A DNA stretch of 64,000 nucleotides from CAYUHJ01 sp964444365 (GCA_964444365.1 CAYUHJ010000005.1:32217-96216); one strand, 5' to 3'; shown: positions 16,986-25,363, counted from the first letter of the stretch. Notes: generated from the sequence alone by a model not told the origin. Numbers and translations: made by a program.

Positions 16986-17211
16986 CGCGAAGCCTCCGGA
17001 GTCGTTCCATGACTTCCGCGGCCGAGTAACTTCGTTCTTCCCGCATCCGACGGTCGAGTTCCTCGTTACTCACGTCGAGATCAGGGTATTCGATCGACGT
17101 CGGAAGATACTTCCCAATCACTCGGCCGGCCTCGTCTCGCAGTTCCACCTGCGAATCGGCGGCCGAGAGAAGCTTGTCGCGGATCGCCGCGTCCACCACG
17201 ATCGTGACCAT
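16975..17211 (-). CDS. antitoxin of RelE/ParE-type module
   Basis: 78 residues, acidic and probably part-disordered. The N-terminus MVTIVVDAAIRDKLLSAADS followed by ELRDEAGRVIGKYLP reads like the short beta-strand AbrB/Phd-type or sandwich antitoxins; the C-terminal helix (NEELDRRMREERSYSAAEVM) would wrap the toxin. It is translated before and coupled to the toxin. Such antitoxins usually repress their own promoter, here expected just upstream of 17211. Confidence 0.7.
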   Translation of the reverse strand: MVTIVVDAAIRDKLLSAADSQVELRDEAGRVIGKYLPTSIEYPDLDVSNEELDRRMREERSYSAAEVMERLRRLRDAS

Positions 17212-17257
17212 CGCTACCCCTCCGGAATCGGATTCGTTCGCACGCTGGAATTTTACT

Positions 17258-17860
17258 CTACTCCTTCCCCAGCACCAGATCGAGGGCCCAGCAGCCGCGG
17301 ACGTGGGGGCCGGGGTCGCGGAGGTGGGTCAGGATGTCGGGGTGATCGCACCCGGCGTCTTGCAGCGCGTCCGCGAGGACGGGGAGGTTGTCGAACGTGC
17401 GGTCGGCGTAGATCGCCTCGGCGACGCCGACGGCGGTGGAGGTTCGCCACGCGGGGTCGAACGTCACGAGGCGGAACGGGTTGCCGAAGATGTCGCGGAG
17501 GTAGGACATCATCTTCGGTTTGGCGTCGCCGCTCGGCTGGCCGTTGTCGTCGGTAGCCCATGCCGCTACCTCGACCGCTCTCGTCGCTTCAAGCCAGGCG
17601 TCATTCTGCTTCCACGGATAGAAATGGTCCCGTTCCCGTGTCACCGTCCACCATTCTTCGTGGGTCGCCAGTCCGTCCGCGTAGCGCTCGCAGAGTTCGA
17701 TTCGCTCCAGCGGGAAGTCGAGACCCGGACCCATGATTTCTCGATAGATCCGTATACACTCGCAGGCGAACAGCCGCAACTTCCGGTCGCTCACCCTCGC
17801 TTTCAGCAATTCCAGCATTGGCTCTGGATCAGTCCCCGTCAGCCACTCCTCCTCCGTCAT
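17258..17860 (-). CDS. MTEEEWL-type paralogous protein, copy 2
   Basis: 200 residues. It begins MTEEEWLTGTDPEPMLELLK, then DRKLRLFACECIRIYREIM, and ends with the same 69 or so residues as copy 1 (15472-16083). In this copy the GC content and codon use are more even than in copy 1. It lies 12 bases downstream of the metallopeptidase gene on the same strand, so they are probably co-transcribed. Function is unknown. Confidence 0.75.
   Translation of the reverse strand: MTEEEWLTGTDPEPMLELLKARVSDRKLRLFACECIRIYREIMGPGLDFPLERIELCERYADGLATHEEWWTVTRERDHFYPWKQNDAWLEATRAVEVAAWATDDNGQPSGDAKPKMMSYLRDIFGNPFRLVTFDPAWRTSTAVGVAEAIYADRTFDNLPVLADALQDAGCDHPDILTHLRDPGPHVRGCWALDLVLGKE
17262..17468. repeat. 207-bp direct repeat, right copy
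   Basis: Identical to 15476-15682 and in the same orientation. Recombination between the copies would remove a segment of 1786 bases carrying most of one MTEEEWL paralog, the Uma2 gene and both toxin-antitoxin genes. Confidence 0.9.
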
Positions 17861-17872
17861 GCTCGCCTCCCC

Positions 17873-18553
17873 TCACGCCGACCAGCCCACCGGGACGAGT
17901 TTTGGCCGCGGGACGTGGATGCCGCTGAGGCCGCCGTCGCGGCGGATGTCGGCGGCGGTTCCCCGCAGGAATGCGAACACGTCGGGGTTCGGGTGGCCGG
18001 TCGCGTACCGCTTCGCGATGCTCGCCATGTGGCGGTCATAACCCTTCTTCGAGTGCGAGTGCATGCAGTACCGGCCGGGGTGTCGGCGGAGGTCCCCGTC
18101 GAACCGCTCGCCGATGTGGTAGAGCTCGTGGAAGACCGTCGTCAGCTTCTCGCCGAACGGCTGGTCGAGGAACCGCGGCAGGCAGAACGTCACAAGGTAA
18201 AGCACTTCGCGGTTGTCGACGTAGTAGCGCTGCACCTGATAGGTGTGGCCGCGGAACCGGCGGGTGAGGTGGCCGTCGCGGAAGCGCATCGGCGTGACGC
18301 GGGCTTGCAGGCCGTACTTGCTCCGCGTGCGCGACGGCGTGAACGTGAACAGTACGGAGGCCGGGTCGATGTGCGCGAACTCGCCACAACGGGCCACGAT
18401 GTCGGCGGTGAGGGCGTGGATGCGAGAGGTGAAGTCGAGCGGTTCGACCGGCGGTTGCGACCCGGTGAGGATCGTTTTCCGCGGCAGCGGGCGGGCCGCG
18501 TCCCAGCGGCGTTCGAGCACCCACCGGGGGCGGCGGTCCACCAGGCAATCCAT
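17873..18553 (-). CDS. putative zinc metallopeptidase
   Basis: 226 residues, no signal peptide. The key motif is TVFHELYHIGERFDG with H142, E143 and H146 forming an HExxH-type zinc site; an additional ligand may come from the HSHSKKGYDRH segment about 30 residues later. Upstream strands (VQRYYVDNREVLYLVTFCLP) fit a small gluzincin/SprT-like fold. Such proteins are often called putative phage-type or WLM-type metallopeptidases. The target is unknown. It is the first gene of the short operon with MTEEEWL copy 2. Confidence 0.65.
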   Translation of the reverse strand: MDCLVDRRPRWVLERRWDAARPLPRKTILTGSQPPVEPLDFTSRIHALTADIVARCGEFAHIDPASVLFTFTPSRTRSKYGLQARVTPMRFRDGHLTRRFRGHTYQVQRYYVDNREVLYLVTFCLPRFLDQPFGEKLTTVFHELYHIGERFDGDLRRHPGRYCMHSHSKKGYDRHMASIAKRYATGHPNPDVFAFLRGTAADIRRDGGLSGIHVPRPKLVPVGWSA

Positions 18554-18616
18554 CGCGTCGTCCTGTCTGCGGTCGGTCGGGGTCGGTCGAAATCGTAGGG
18601 CGAAGCGGGGACGCGG

Positions 18617-19504
18617 TCAACCCACGGCCAGGGTTTCTTCCGAAAGGGCACCCGCGGAAACGAGCGCGAACCCCGCGTCGGCGACTGCTTCGAGGAACGA
18701 CGGGTCGCGGAGCAATTCGAGTTCTCGCACCCGCCGGTGAAGCTGACCGTCTTCCAACGAGCCGTCGCGGCCGACGAGCGTTTCGTCCAGTTCGCCGGGG
18801 TGGCACGTCAGTTCGACGGTGTTGCCCGGCGTGTGCCGCAGCCAGCGGGAAAAGAACTCGGGGTCGTGGACGAACGGCGGGTCGGTGACGCCGGCGAGCC
18901 GGCCCGCGCCGGGGAAGCCGGCGGATTCCTGGCGAAGGGCGGCCCGCGTGCCGAAGCGGGAAAGGGCGAAGCGCTTCACCCTCGCACCGGGGACGCGCAT
19001 CAGCGTTCGCCGACACTCCCGCACCCGGCGGACGAACGGCCGCGGCGAGACGTCCGCCAACACCTCCCGCAGCGCGGACCCGACCGGCTCGAAGATGTGA
19101 ACGTGGTGGTGCGCGTTCACGTTCGCGGGCGGCTCGCCGACGAGTTCGACGTAGCGTCCGAGTTGGGCGCGGAACTCGGCGGCGACTTCGTCCCGGCTCA
19201 CCCGGCCCAGCACGAGCCGCTTCAGAAACGACCCCAGCGGGAAGAACTTCCCCGAACCATCGACCAGGCTCGGAACGCGACCGGGCGGCAACACGGGGGC
19301 GTCGAGCGTCAGGCACGGGTGCCAGCCGAGTTCGAGTTCGCTGCGGGTTGCCCGCCACTCGCGGATGCCGGCTGCCGCGAACGGAGAGTTGACGAGCACC
19401 ACGCTGGACGTGACCACGCCGAGGTCGGCCAGTTCCAGGATGCCGCGGGTGACGGCGGGGCCGATGCCGAAGTCGTCGGCGGTGACGAGGAGGCGGCGGG
19501 TCAT
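18617..19504 (-). CDS. YdjC/ChbG-family carbohydrate deacetylase
   Basis: 295 residues. The N-terminus RRLLVTADDFGIGPAVTRGI and the metal-binding segment NVNAHHHVHIFEPVG are the signatures of the YdjC family (chitooligosaccharide deacetylase ChbG, hopanoid HpnK). The first motif supplies the Asp pair and the second the His ligands of a divalent metal. It would deacetylate an amino sugar. Its ATG overlaps the stop of the GT2 gene by four bases, so the deacetylase probably acts on the product of that glycosyltransferase, as in HpnI-HpnK-like pairs. Confidence 0.88.
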   Translation of the reverse strand: MTRRLLVTADDFGIGPAVTRGILELADLGVVTSSVVLVNSPFAAAGIREWRATRSELELGWHPCLTLDAPVLPPGRVPSLVDGSGKFFPLGSFLKRLVLGRVSRDEVAAEFRAQLGRYVELVGEPPANVNAHHHVHIFEPVGSALREVLADVSPRPFVRRVRECRRTLMRVPGARVKRFALSRFGTRAALRQESAGFPGAGRLAGVTDPPFVHDPEFFSRWLRHTPGNTVELTCHPGELDETLVGRDGSLEDGQLHRRVRELELLRDPSFLEAVADAGFALVSAGALSEETLAVG

Positions 19505-20319
19505 GCGGCACGCGACGGTGCGAGAGGGGCCACGAACCGGGGGGTCGGTCGCCGCATCGCCGGGGCGACCGCTCCCGCGGGCCAGGCGCGGCGGACGGCC
19601 CACAACTCGCGGACCATCCGCAGCATCGTCCGCACGCCGCCGGTGCTGCTGGCGGCGTCCGCGTAGCGAACCCGGACGGGCACCTCGGTGATCGGGACGC
19701 CGAACCGAGCGCACGCCGTCAGGAACTCGCAGTCGAACCCGAAGCCGTCGCACCGCAACTGCGGCACGATCGCTTCCGCGACCTCGGCGGTCATGCCCTT
19801 CAACCCCGCCTGCGTGTCCGCGAACGGGACGGGCAACAGCGCCCGCGCGACGGCGCGGAACACGTGGCTCTGCACCCGCCGGCGGTAGGCGTACCCGAGG
19901 CACCGCGGCGGCAGTTCCGTCACGCTGTCCGGGTGTTCCCGCGACGCGATCGCCACGCCGGCCCCCGCCCGTAGCTCGTCGTCGATGCGTGCCACGGCGT
20001 CGAACGGGTACGCGAGGTCCACGTCCGTGAAGACCCGCCGGTCCCCGCGGGCGGCGAGCAGGCCCGTCCGCACGGCGAAGCCCTTGCCGCGGTTGTGCGG
20101 GTAGTCGATGACCTGGACGTCGAACCCCAAGCGGCCGCGGCCCACGAGCTTGCCGAGCCGGTCGCCGGTGCCGTCCGTGCAGCCGTCGCAGACGAACACG
20201 ACTTCCCACGGCTCGGGCCGGGTCCGCACGAAATCCCGCACGGCGACCCACGTCCGCTCGACGGCGGGGCCGGGGTTGTACGCGGGCAGAATCAGGCTCG
20301 TCACGGGCCGGCGCTCCAT
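19501..20319 (-). CDS. family 2 glycosyltransferase
   Basis: 272 residues. The GT-A core is visible as SLILPAYNPG, VVFVCDGCTDGTGD, YPHNRGKGFAVRTGL and VFTDVDLAYP (DxD-type motif), then DTQAGLKGMT. The order matches dolichyl-phosphate-glucose or polyprenyl-phosphate glycosyltransferases of GT2 (the TQCGLKG-like motif). No C-terminal membrane helices are present, so it is probably a soluble or peripheral enzyme. It is translationally coupled to the YdjC deacetylase downstream; together they likely build a modified amino-sugar on a lipid carrier. Confidence 0.88.
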   Translation of the reverse strand: MERRPVTSLILPAYNPGPAVERTWVAVRDFVRTRPEPWEVVFVCDGCTDGTGDRLGKLVGRGRLGFDVQVIDYPHNRGKGFAVRTGLLAARGDRRVFTDVDLAYPFDAVARIDDELRAGAGVAIASREHPDSVTELPPRCLGYAYRRRVQSHVFRAVARALLPVPFADTQAGLKGMTAEVAEAIVPQLRCDGFGFDCEFLTACARFGVPITEVPVRVRYADAASSTGGVRTMLRMVRELWAVRRAWPAGAVAPAMRRPTPRFVAPLAPSRAA

Positions 20320-20531
20320 CCGGAGAGCGGGCGTGCGGCCCCCCCCGCGTCTGCGGGGAGGGTCGGCGGCAGGGAGAATATGCCAGTCAGCGGGGGAAAA
20401 TCAAACCGAACCTGCGCGGGCACGCCATTTTAACCAGCGTGGCTTGACGCCGACCAACCCCCGTCCGCTTGCGCTCGACCGGCCCGCGGGATCGGGTACG
20501 ATACGCTCACCCGTTCCCCCCGGAGTCCGCC

Positions 20532-21755
20532 ATGCTCCCGACCCGACGAGCGTTCCTGTCCGCCGGTGCCGCCGTGCTCACCGCCCCGGCCGTGCAGGCC
20601 CTCGGGGCGAACGAGAAGCTCGACGTCGGCCTGATCGGGTGCGGCAACCGCGGGACCGCCATCGTCCGGGAAGTGCTGAAACTCGGCCACCACGTCGTCG
20701 CCGTCTGCGACGTCGCCGAGTTCCGCCTCGACGCCGCGACGAAAGTCGTGACCAATGCCGGCGAGGACAAGCCCGAACGGTACAGCGACTACCGCCGACT
20801 GCTGGAGCACAAGGGGCTCGACGCGGTCGTCATCGCCACGCCCGACCACCACCACCGGGACCAGGTGATTGCGGCGGTCGAGGCGGAAAAGGACGTGTAC
20901 GTCGAGAAGCCGATGACGAAGTCGATCGAGGAGGGGAAGGAGATCATCGAGGCGGTTCGCAAAGGCCCGAAGCTCCGCGTCGTGCAGGTCGGCAACCAGC
21001 GGCACAGCGGTATCCACTGGAAGCGGTGCCGGGACGTGATCGAGTCCGACGACTTCGGCAAGCTCGTCAACGTGAAGGTGTGGGACACGCGGAACTGGGT
21101 CAAGAAGGACCCGTTCGCCCCGCCGGAGTGGTTCACCAAGGACTACGAGAAGCAGATCGACTGGCCCGCGTTCCTGGGCAAGGCGCAGAAGCGGCCGTTC
21201 AACCCGCTGCGGTACTGGTCCTGGCGGTGGTACTGGGACTACGCCGGCGGGCTGATGACCGACATCGGCGCGCACCAGCTCGACATCGTCCAGTGGCTCG
21301 GCGGCGTGGACGCGCCCAAGAGCGTGACCGCGAACGGCGGCGTCTACCACTTCAAGCACTGGGAAACCCCGGACGTCGTGAACGGCACCTGGGACTACGG
21401 CAAGTTCGCGGCGACGTTCAACGTCCAGTTCATCAACGGGGCCGACGGCGTCGGGGCGGCATTTTACGGCACGAACATGACGGTCATCGCCGACGCGACG
21501 AAGGACATCCGCGTCTACGCCACCGCCGACCGCATCACCCCGGACACGGAGCCGAAGGAGGTGTGGAAGGTCGAGAACGAAACGCCGGCACACGTCAAGA
21601 ACTGGCTGGAGTGCTGCAAGGCCCGGAAGGACCCGAACTCGCCGGTGGAACTGGGGCACAAGGTGATCCTGAGCGCGCACCTCGCGAACCTGTCGTACCG
21701 CACGGGGAAAAAGATCTTCTGGGACGCCGACCGGCAAGAAGTGATCGGGGGGTGA
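20532..21755 (+). CDS. Gfo/Idh/MocA-family oxidoreductase, Tat-exported type
   Basis: 407 residues. The N-terminus LPTRRAFLSAGAAVLTAPA is a twin-arginine-type signal, as is common for this family in planctomycetes. The Rossmann motif follows as VGLIGCGNRGTAIV, then AVCDV and the VEKPMTKSIEEG segment whose EKP Lys is catalytic. The C-terminal domain has DYAGGLMTDIGAHQLDIVQW with the His of the active site. Such enzymes oxidise or reduce sugars with bound NAD(P). ATG 20532 follows a CGGAGTCC ribosome site. The next gene, a sialidase-like hydrolase, lies 120 bases downstream, so both may act on exported or host-derived sugars. Confidence 0.9.
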   Translation: MLPTRRAFLSAGAAVLTAPAVQALGANEKLDVGLIGCGNRGTAIVREVLKLGHHVVAVCDVAEFRLDAATKVVTNAGEDKPERYSDYRRLLEHKGLDAVVIATPDHHHRDQVIAAVEAEKDVYVEKPMTKSIEEGKEIIEAVRKGPKLRVVQVGNQRHSGIHWKRCRDVIESDDFGKLVNVKVWDTRNWVKKDPFAPPEWFTKDYEKQIDWPAFLGKAQKRPFNPLRYWSWRWYWDYAGGLMTDIGAHQLDIVQWLGGVDAPKSVTANGGVYHFKHWETPDVVNGTWDYGKFAATFNVQFINGADGVGAAFYGTNMTVIADATKDIRVYATADRITPDTEPKEVWKVENETPAHVKNWLECCKARKDPNSPVELGHKVILSAHLANLSYRTGKKIFWDADRQEVIGG

Positions 21756-21766
21756 TGAAAGAGATT

Positions 21767-21851
21767 TCACCACGAAGGCACAAAGGAGAACTTCGACAGG
21801 ATTACAGGATTCACTCTGATCTTGAATCCTGCTGATCCGGTTAATCCTGTC
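21767..21851. repeat. dispersed-type palindromic element (CACGAAGG / CAGGATTA)
   Basis: A segment TTCACCACGAAGGCACAAAG is followed by nested inverted repeats: GACAGGATTA (21795-21804) with TAATCCTGTC (21842-21851), and CAGGATTCA (21805-21813) with TGAATCCTG (21823-21831). It is much lower in GC than the genes around it. Both parts look like widely dispersed intergenic repeat sequence rather than coding DNA. Confidence 0.7.
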
Positions 21852-21875
21852 AAAAATTCTTCTTTTGATAATAAC

Positions 21876-22802
21876 ATGTTCATCTTCGATAAAGCCCCGT
21901 TCCCGTCGTGCCACGCTTCCACCATTGTCGAGGTCGAACCCGGCAAGTTCCTCGCCGCGTGGTTCGGCGGGAAGGCCGAGGGCGCGAAGGACGTACAGAT
22001 CTGGCTCGGCAGGTTCGACGGGAAGGCGTGGAGCGAACCGGAAGTCGTCGGCACCGAGCCGGGGCAGCCGTGCTGGAACCCGGTGCTGTTCAAGACCGCG
22101 AAGGGAACGCTCTGGCTCTGGTACAAGGCGGGGCCGAAGCCGGAAAACTGGACGGGGTACGCCCGCACCTCGCCGGATGGCGGCAAGACGTGGTCGAAGC
22201 CCGAGATGCTGCCCGCCGGGTTTTACGGCCCCGTCCGGGCGAAGCCGATCCAACTGGCGGACGGCACCATCCTCGCGCCGACGTCGCTGGAAAGTTATCG
22301 CTGCTGGTCGCCGTACGTCGACCGTTCCACCGATGATGGCAAGACGTGGACGCGCTCCAACGCCTTCGGGGTGTCGGACAAGCCGTTCGGCCAGATTCAA
22401 CCAACGCTCGCGGAAACGAAGGGGGGCAAGGTCGTCGCGCTCATGCGGTCCCGCGACCCGATGCTGATCTGCCGGGCGGAATCGAGCGACGGCGGCAAGA
22501 CGTTCTCCGCGGCGGAACGCACCGAAGTCCCGAACCCCAGCAGCGGCATCGACGCGGTTCGCACCCGGTCCGGCGAGCTGTACATGCTCTACAACCCGCT
22601 CCCGCTGGTGCGGACGCCACTTCGTTTGGGCAAGTCGACGGACGACGGCAAGACGTGGGAGAAGGTGAAGGACATCGAGACCGAGACGGGCGAGTTCTCC
22701 TACCCCGCGATCATCGAGGCGGCCGACGGGACGCTTCACATGACCTACACCTGGAAGCGAACGCACATCAAACACGAGACGTTCAAGCCGGACGGGAAGT
22801 AG
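21876..22802 (+). CDS. sialidase-like BNR-repeat hydrolase
   Basis: 308 residues. Four Asp-box repeats can be read: TSPDGGKTW, STDDGKTW, SSDGGKTF and STDDGKTW, spaced through a six-bladed propeller; WNPVLFKTAKGTLWLWYKAG and PIQLADGTILAP are typical blade strands. The family includes exo-alpha-sialidases and related glycosidases. There is no signal peptide, so export is not evident. ATG 21876 was chosen because the in-frame TTG at 21822 lies within the dispersed repeat 21767-21851. It follows the Gfo/Idh/MocA gene on the same strand. Confidence 0.82.
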   Translation: MFIFDKAPFPSCHASTIVEVEPGKFLAAWFGGKAEGAKDVQIWLGRFDGKAWSEPEVVGTEPGQPCWNPVLFKTAKGTLWLWYKAGPKPENWTGYARTSPDGGKTWSKPEMLPAGFYGPVRAKPIQLADGTILAPTSLESYRCWSPYVDRSTDDGKTWTRSNAFGVSDKPFGQIQPTLAETKGGKVVALMRSRDPMLICRAESSDGGKTFSAAERTEVPNPSSGIDAVRTRSGELYMLYNPLPLVRTPLRLGKSTDDGKTWEKVKDIETETGEFSYPAIIEAADGTLHMTYTWKRTHIKHETFKPDGK

Positions 22803-23011
22803 GCCCGGGCAGGTGCCGCCTACGCCAGGGAACTCCTCACCCTTCACCCGGGCGAGTTCTTGCCGCGCGAAGCCCGTCCACGGTCCTGTCAGAACACATC
22901 TCGATGGTCGCCCACTGACCTGGAGGGTGGATCGCGGCACGTCCGGCGTGGCAGTCCGGGGATTGGTACGAAACGTGAACCGTGTGGTTCGGCACCCCCC
23001 AGGAGACCGTC

Positions 23012-23197
23012 ATGGCCGAGCGAACCGAACGAGGCGAGGACGAGCAACGCGAACGGGACCACGAGATGTTCGGCGAGCCCACCCGCGACCGGGCGCGGCC
23101 CCCCTCGGCCACGGGCACTCGCGAGAAAGGCGAACCGCCGGCCGACGACCGTGCGAGCGCCGACGCGGCCGATCACACCCGCCGACCGAGGAGCTGA
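23012..23197 (+). CDS. small hydrophilic protein, first gene of the 23-33 kb run
   Basis: 61 residues, very rich in Glu, Asp, Arg and Pro, without hydrophobic core; probably disordered. AGGAG at 23001-23005 is a strong ribosome site with good spacing to the ATG, which supports a real gene. The stop is two bases before the next start. No family is recognised. Small charged proteins of this sort often occur among stress-response genes. Confidence 0.55.
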   Translation: MAERTERGEDEQRERDHEMFGEPTRDRARPPSATGTREKGEPPADDRASADAADHTRRPRS

Positions 23198-23199
23198 CG

Positions 23200-23517
23200 A
23201 TGACTGCGCCCAACCCCCGGCCGGTGGACGGATCCCCCGGGACGCACGACCCCTTCGACGGACGGATCTATTGCGCCGACGGCCGGCTCGATCTGGTTCA
23301 GGAAGCGTCCGAGGACTCGTTTCCGGCGAGCGACCCGCCGGCGTGGACGGCCCGGTGCGAGACGCGAATCCCGGTCAACCGGCGGACGTTCCCCCGGCCG
23401 GCGGTGACCGCGCCCCCGCGCAACCGGCGGGCGAGTTGGCTCCTCGCGGGGCTTGCAATACTGGCCCTTGCGGTTGTCCTCACGGCAACGGCGAGGCGGA
23501 GGGCCGCGCATGGCTGA
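23200..23517 (+). CDS. small protein with SFPASDPPAWT motif and C-terminal membrane helix
   Basis: 105 residues. The segment LVQEASEDSFPASDPPAWTA is a short motif found in many small bacterial proteins of unknown role, frequently near stress genes. A single membrane helix lies at about 79-99 (WLLAGLAILALAVVLTATA), followed by a basic tail, so the protein is probably tail-anchored with its N-terminus in the cytoplasm. The start has GAGGAGCTGACG before it. Its stop overlaps the next start by eight bases. Confidence 0.65.
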   Translation: MTAPNPRPVDGSPGTHDPFDGRIYCADGRLDLVQEASEDSFPASDPPAWTARCETRIPVNRRTFPRPAVTAPPRNRRASWLLAGLAILALAVVLTATARRRAAHG

Positions 23518-23896
23518 GTGGTTTCGGCACGGCGGGGCGCGGGGACTGGCCCTCCTTCAAGGGCTGTACTTCTCGGTGACCGGCGTCTGGCCCCTCGTCC
23601 ACCTCGACAGCTTCCTGGCGGTCACGGGCCCGAAAACGGACCTGTGGCTGGTCCAGACGGTCGGGGCGCTTCTCGGGGTCGTGGGCGTCGTCCTGTTACT
23701 GGCCGCGTTCCGGGGCGACGTGCGTCTCGAAACGATTGTGATGGGAGTCGGCACGGCCGTTGTTCTTGGGGCTGCCGATGTCGTGTTCACCCAGCGGGAC
23801 GTGATCCCCCCCGTCTACCTCGGCGACGCCGCGGTGGAGGCGACGTTCGTGGGGTGGTGGGCGGCCGTGGCAGTTGCCGCTCGGCGACGCGCGTGA
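23510..23896 (+). CDS. small four-helix membrane protein
   Basis: 128 residues with four hydrophobic stretches (LALLQGLYFSVTGVWPLV; TVGALLGVVGVVLLLAAF; IVMGVGTAVVLGAADVVF; ATFVGWWAAVAVAA). ATG 23510 overlaps the stop of the previous gene, which indicates translational coupling. The size and the GAALG-like helix spacing resemble small integral membrane proteins of unknown function. No catalytic residues can be identified. Confidence 0.65.
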   Translation: MAEWFRHGGARGLALLQGLYFSVTGVWPLVHLDSFLAVTGPKTDLWLVQTVGALLGVVGVVLLLAAFRGDVRLETIVMGVGTAVVLGAADVVFTQRDVIPPVYLGDAAVEATFVGWWAAVAVAARRRA

Positions 23897-23951
23897 AATT
23901 CTGCCGTGTGCCCCGGTGTCGGCCCGAATGGTTACCAGACAGGAGATTCCC

Positions 23952-24302
23952 ATGATCTTTCAGCTTCGCACGGACAACCACATTACGTCCAACCCGGATC
24001 GCGAGACCGAGGTCCGCACCGAGGTGGAGGCGGCCCTGGTGCCGGTGTACGGCGACCGCCTGCGGCGCGTCGAGGTGTACCTGGAGGACACCAACTCGCA
24101 CAAGGGTGGGGTGGACATCCGGTGTACGATCGAAGCGCACCTGGCCGGCTTGCCGGCGTTCGTGGCCGAGGGCCGGGCGGCGGACGTCGACCAGGCCGTG
24201 ACCGCGGCGGTCGACCACTTGGTGCGGGTCATGGCCCACCGGTTGGGGCGAATCGAAGACCGGGCCGGGCACACCTCGGCCGCCGGTCGACAGGGGTACT
24301 GA
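23952..24302 (+). CDS. HPF/RaiA-like ribosome-associated protein
   Basis: 116 residues. The sequence FQLRTDNHITSNPDRETEVR followed by RLRRVEVYLEDTNSHKGG and DIRCTIEAHLAG gives the beta-alpha-beta-beta-beta-alpha order of the sigma-54 modulation/HPF family, with a C-terminal helix AVTAAVDHLVRVMAHRL. Family members bind 70S ribosomes and make them hibernate under stress; short versions like this one also occur as paralogs of unknown targets. AGGAG at 23941-23945 sets the start. Its presence supports a stress role for the whole gene run. Confidence 0.75.
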   Translation: MIFQLRTDNHITSNPDRETEVRTEVEAALVPVYGDRLRRVEVYLEDTNSHKGGVDIRCTIEAHLAGLPAFVAEGRAADVDQAVTAAVDHLVRVMAHRLGRIEDRAGHTSAAGRQGY

Positions 24303-24370
24303 GATCGCGGGCACGGGTGTTGCGTCTCCCGTTTTCCCGGTCCGCACCAGTGCCTCGACCCGGAGAAGTC

Positions 24371-24592
24371 ATGTCCACCGACCCCTTTGACCCGCACGAC
24401 GACCGCCGCGTTCTCGGCAGTCCCTACGGCCCCCACCCGCGCGGCACCGACGAGTCGGCGGGAGGGGCGGACAGTTCTCCCCACGAGTTGGAACCATCGG
24501 GGCAACGAACGCCGTCCGCACCGCCCGCCGAGTCCGCTGCGGACTCGCCGATCCAGCCGGGCGGCGTCCGGCACGCGGGCGAGAGGGAATGA
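24371..24592 (+). CDS. small disordered protein
   Basis: 73 residues, rich in Pro, Gly, Ser, Asp and Glu, with no hydrophobic segment. GGAGAAGTC precedes the ATG at good spacing. Low complexity and lack of a known motif leave its role open; it may be a short stress-induced hydrophilic protein like the one at 23012. Confidence 0.45.
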   Translation: MSTDPFDPHDDRRVLGSPYGPHPRGTDESAGGADSSPHELEPSGQRTPSAPPAESAADSPIQPGGVRHAGERE

Positions 24593-24763
24593 ACCCGTGC
24601 CAACCCGGTTCGTGCCGCGGATCGGCACCGTCGTGTTCCGGAACGTGAAGACGGTGTTCGGTGGCACCCGACCGCCCCGACCGCGAACGCGGACCGATTC
24701 CGCGGGCAGGGTGTTAGGGATCGCGATGTTTCTTTCCGTCGAATTCGCACCAGAGGGTGTCGC

Positions 24764-25216
24764 ATGAACTACTCGCCACCAACCGCGGGCCTTGCGCCGG
24801 TCTATGCCGGGGTGCCGGCGGCCCAGAAGCAGGTGAAGACCACCGTGCCGCCGTTGCCGTCGCCCACGCCGTTGGCCACCGCTCTCGGGGTGTTCAGCCT
24901 CGGGCTGGGGCTCTGGGAAGCCTTTGCCCCGCGCAGCGTGGGCGACCGGACCGGGGTCCGCCTGCCGGGTCTCGTCCGGGGGTACGGCGTCCGCGAGATC
25001 GCAGCGGGCATCGGCATCCTGACCAGCGAGCGCCCCGCGTTCTGGCTGTGGAGCCGGGTGGCCGGGGACGCCCTCGACCTCGCCACCCTCGCGGCCGCCT
25101 ACCACCGCTCCTTGCCCGCCGACCGTCGGAAGACGGTGCAGGCCGCCGCGGCCGTTCTGGGCGTGACCGTGCTCGATCTCGCGTGTGCCTACGAACACAG
25201 TGGCGGCCCCGGTTGA
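24764..25216 (+). CDS. membrane protein like the N-terminal domain of cyclase/dehydrase proteins
   Basis: 150 residues. LATALGVFSLGLGLWEAFAP, GYGVREIAAGIGILTSERP and VAGDALDLATLAAAYHRS resemble the membrane part found in front of SRPBCC (polyketide cyclase/dehydrase) domains in many bacteria. Here it stands alone; a separate SRPBCC protein with a different membrane part is encoded at the end of the same run (32733-33482). Three or four hydrophobic segments are likely. Function is unknown. Confidence 0.65.
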   Translation: MNYSPPTAGLAPVYAGVPAAQKQVKTTVPPLPSPTPLATALGVFSLGLGLWEAFAPRSVGDRTGVRLPGLVRGYGVREIAAGIGILTSERPAFWLWSRVAGDALDLATLAAAYHRSLPADRRKTVQAAAAVLGVTVLDLACAYEHSGGPG

Positions 25217-25314
25217 CAGGGGAACCCGGGCGCACGATTGTCGCCTCTCCGAGAACTCGATTGCCTGCTTCCCTTGTTGATCGCTCGTGAACCGAGTTCT
25301 TTGCCCGATCAAAA

Positions 25315-25363
25315 CGGGGCCGTTGACACGGTGCGCGCCCTGCGTCCCGGGTCAACGGCCCCG
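25315..25363. terminator. hairpin between 24764 gene and GH2 gene
   Basis: CGGGGCCGTTGA (25315-25326) and TCAACGGCCCCG (25352-25363) form a perfect 12-base stem around a 25-base loop. There is no T-run after it, so it is either a factor-dependent terminator or an attenuator or operator of the GH2 gene that begins 36 bases later. Confidence 0.4.

Noticed and set aside
15472..17860. Insertion sequence or transposon bounded by the 207-bp repeats
   Set aside because: No transposase and no terminal inverted repeats; the repeats are the 3' ends of paralogous genes.
24597..24769. Possible small gene from GTG 24597
   Set aside because: 57 codons, no ribosome site of quality and no recognisable sequence; it ends at the start of the next gene. 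Treated as spacer.
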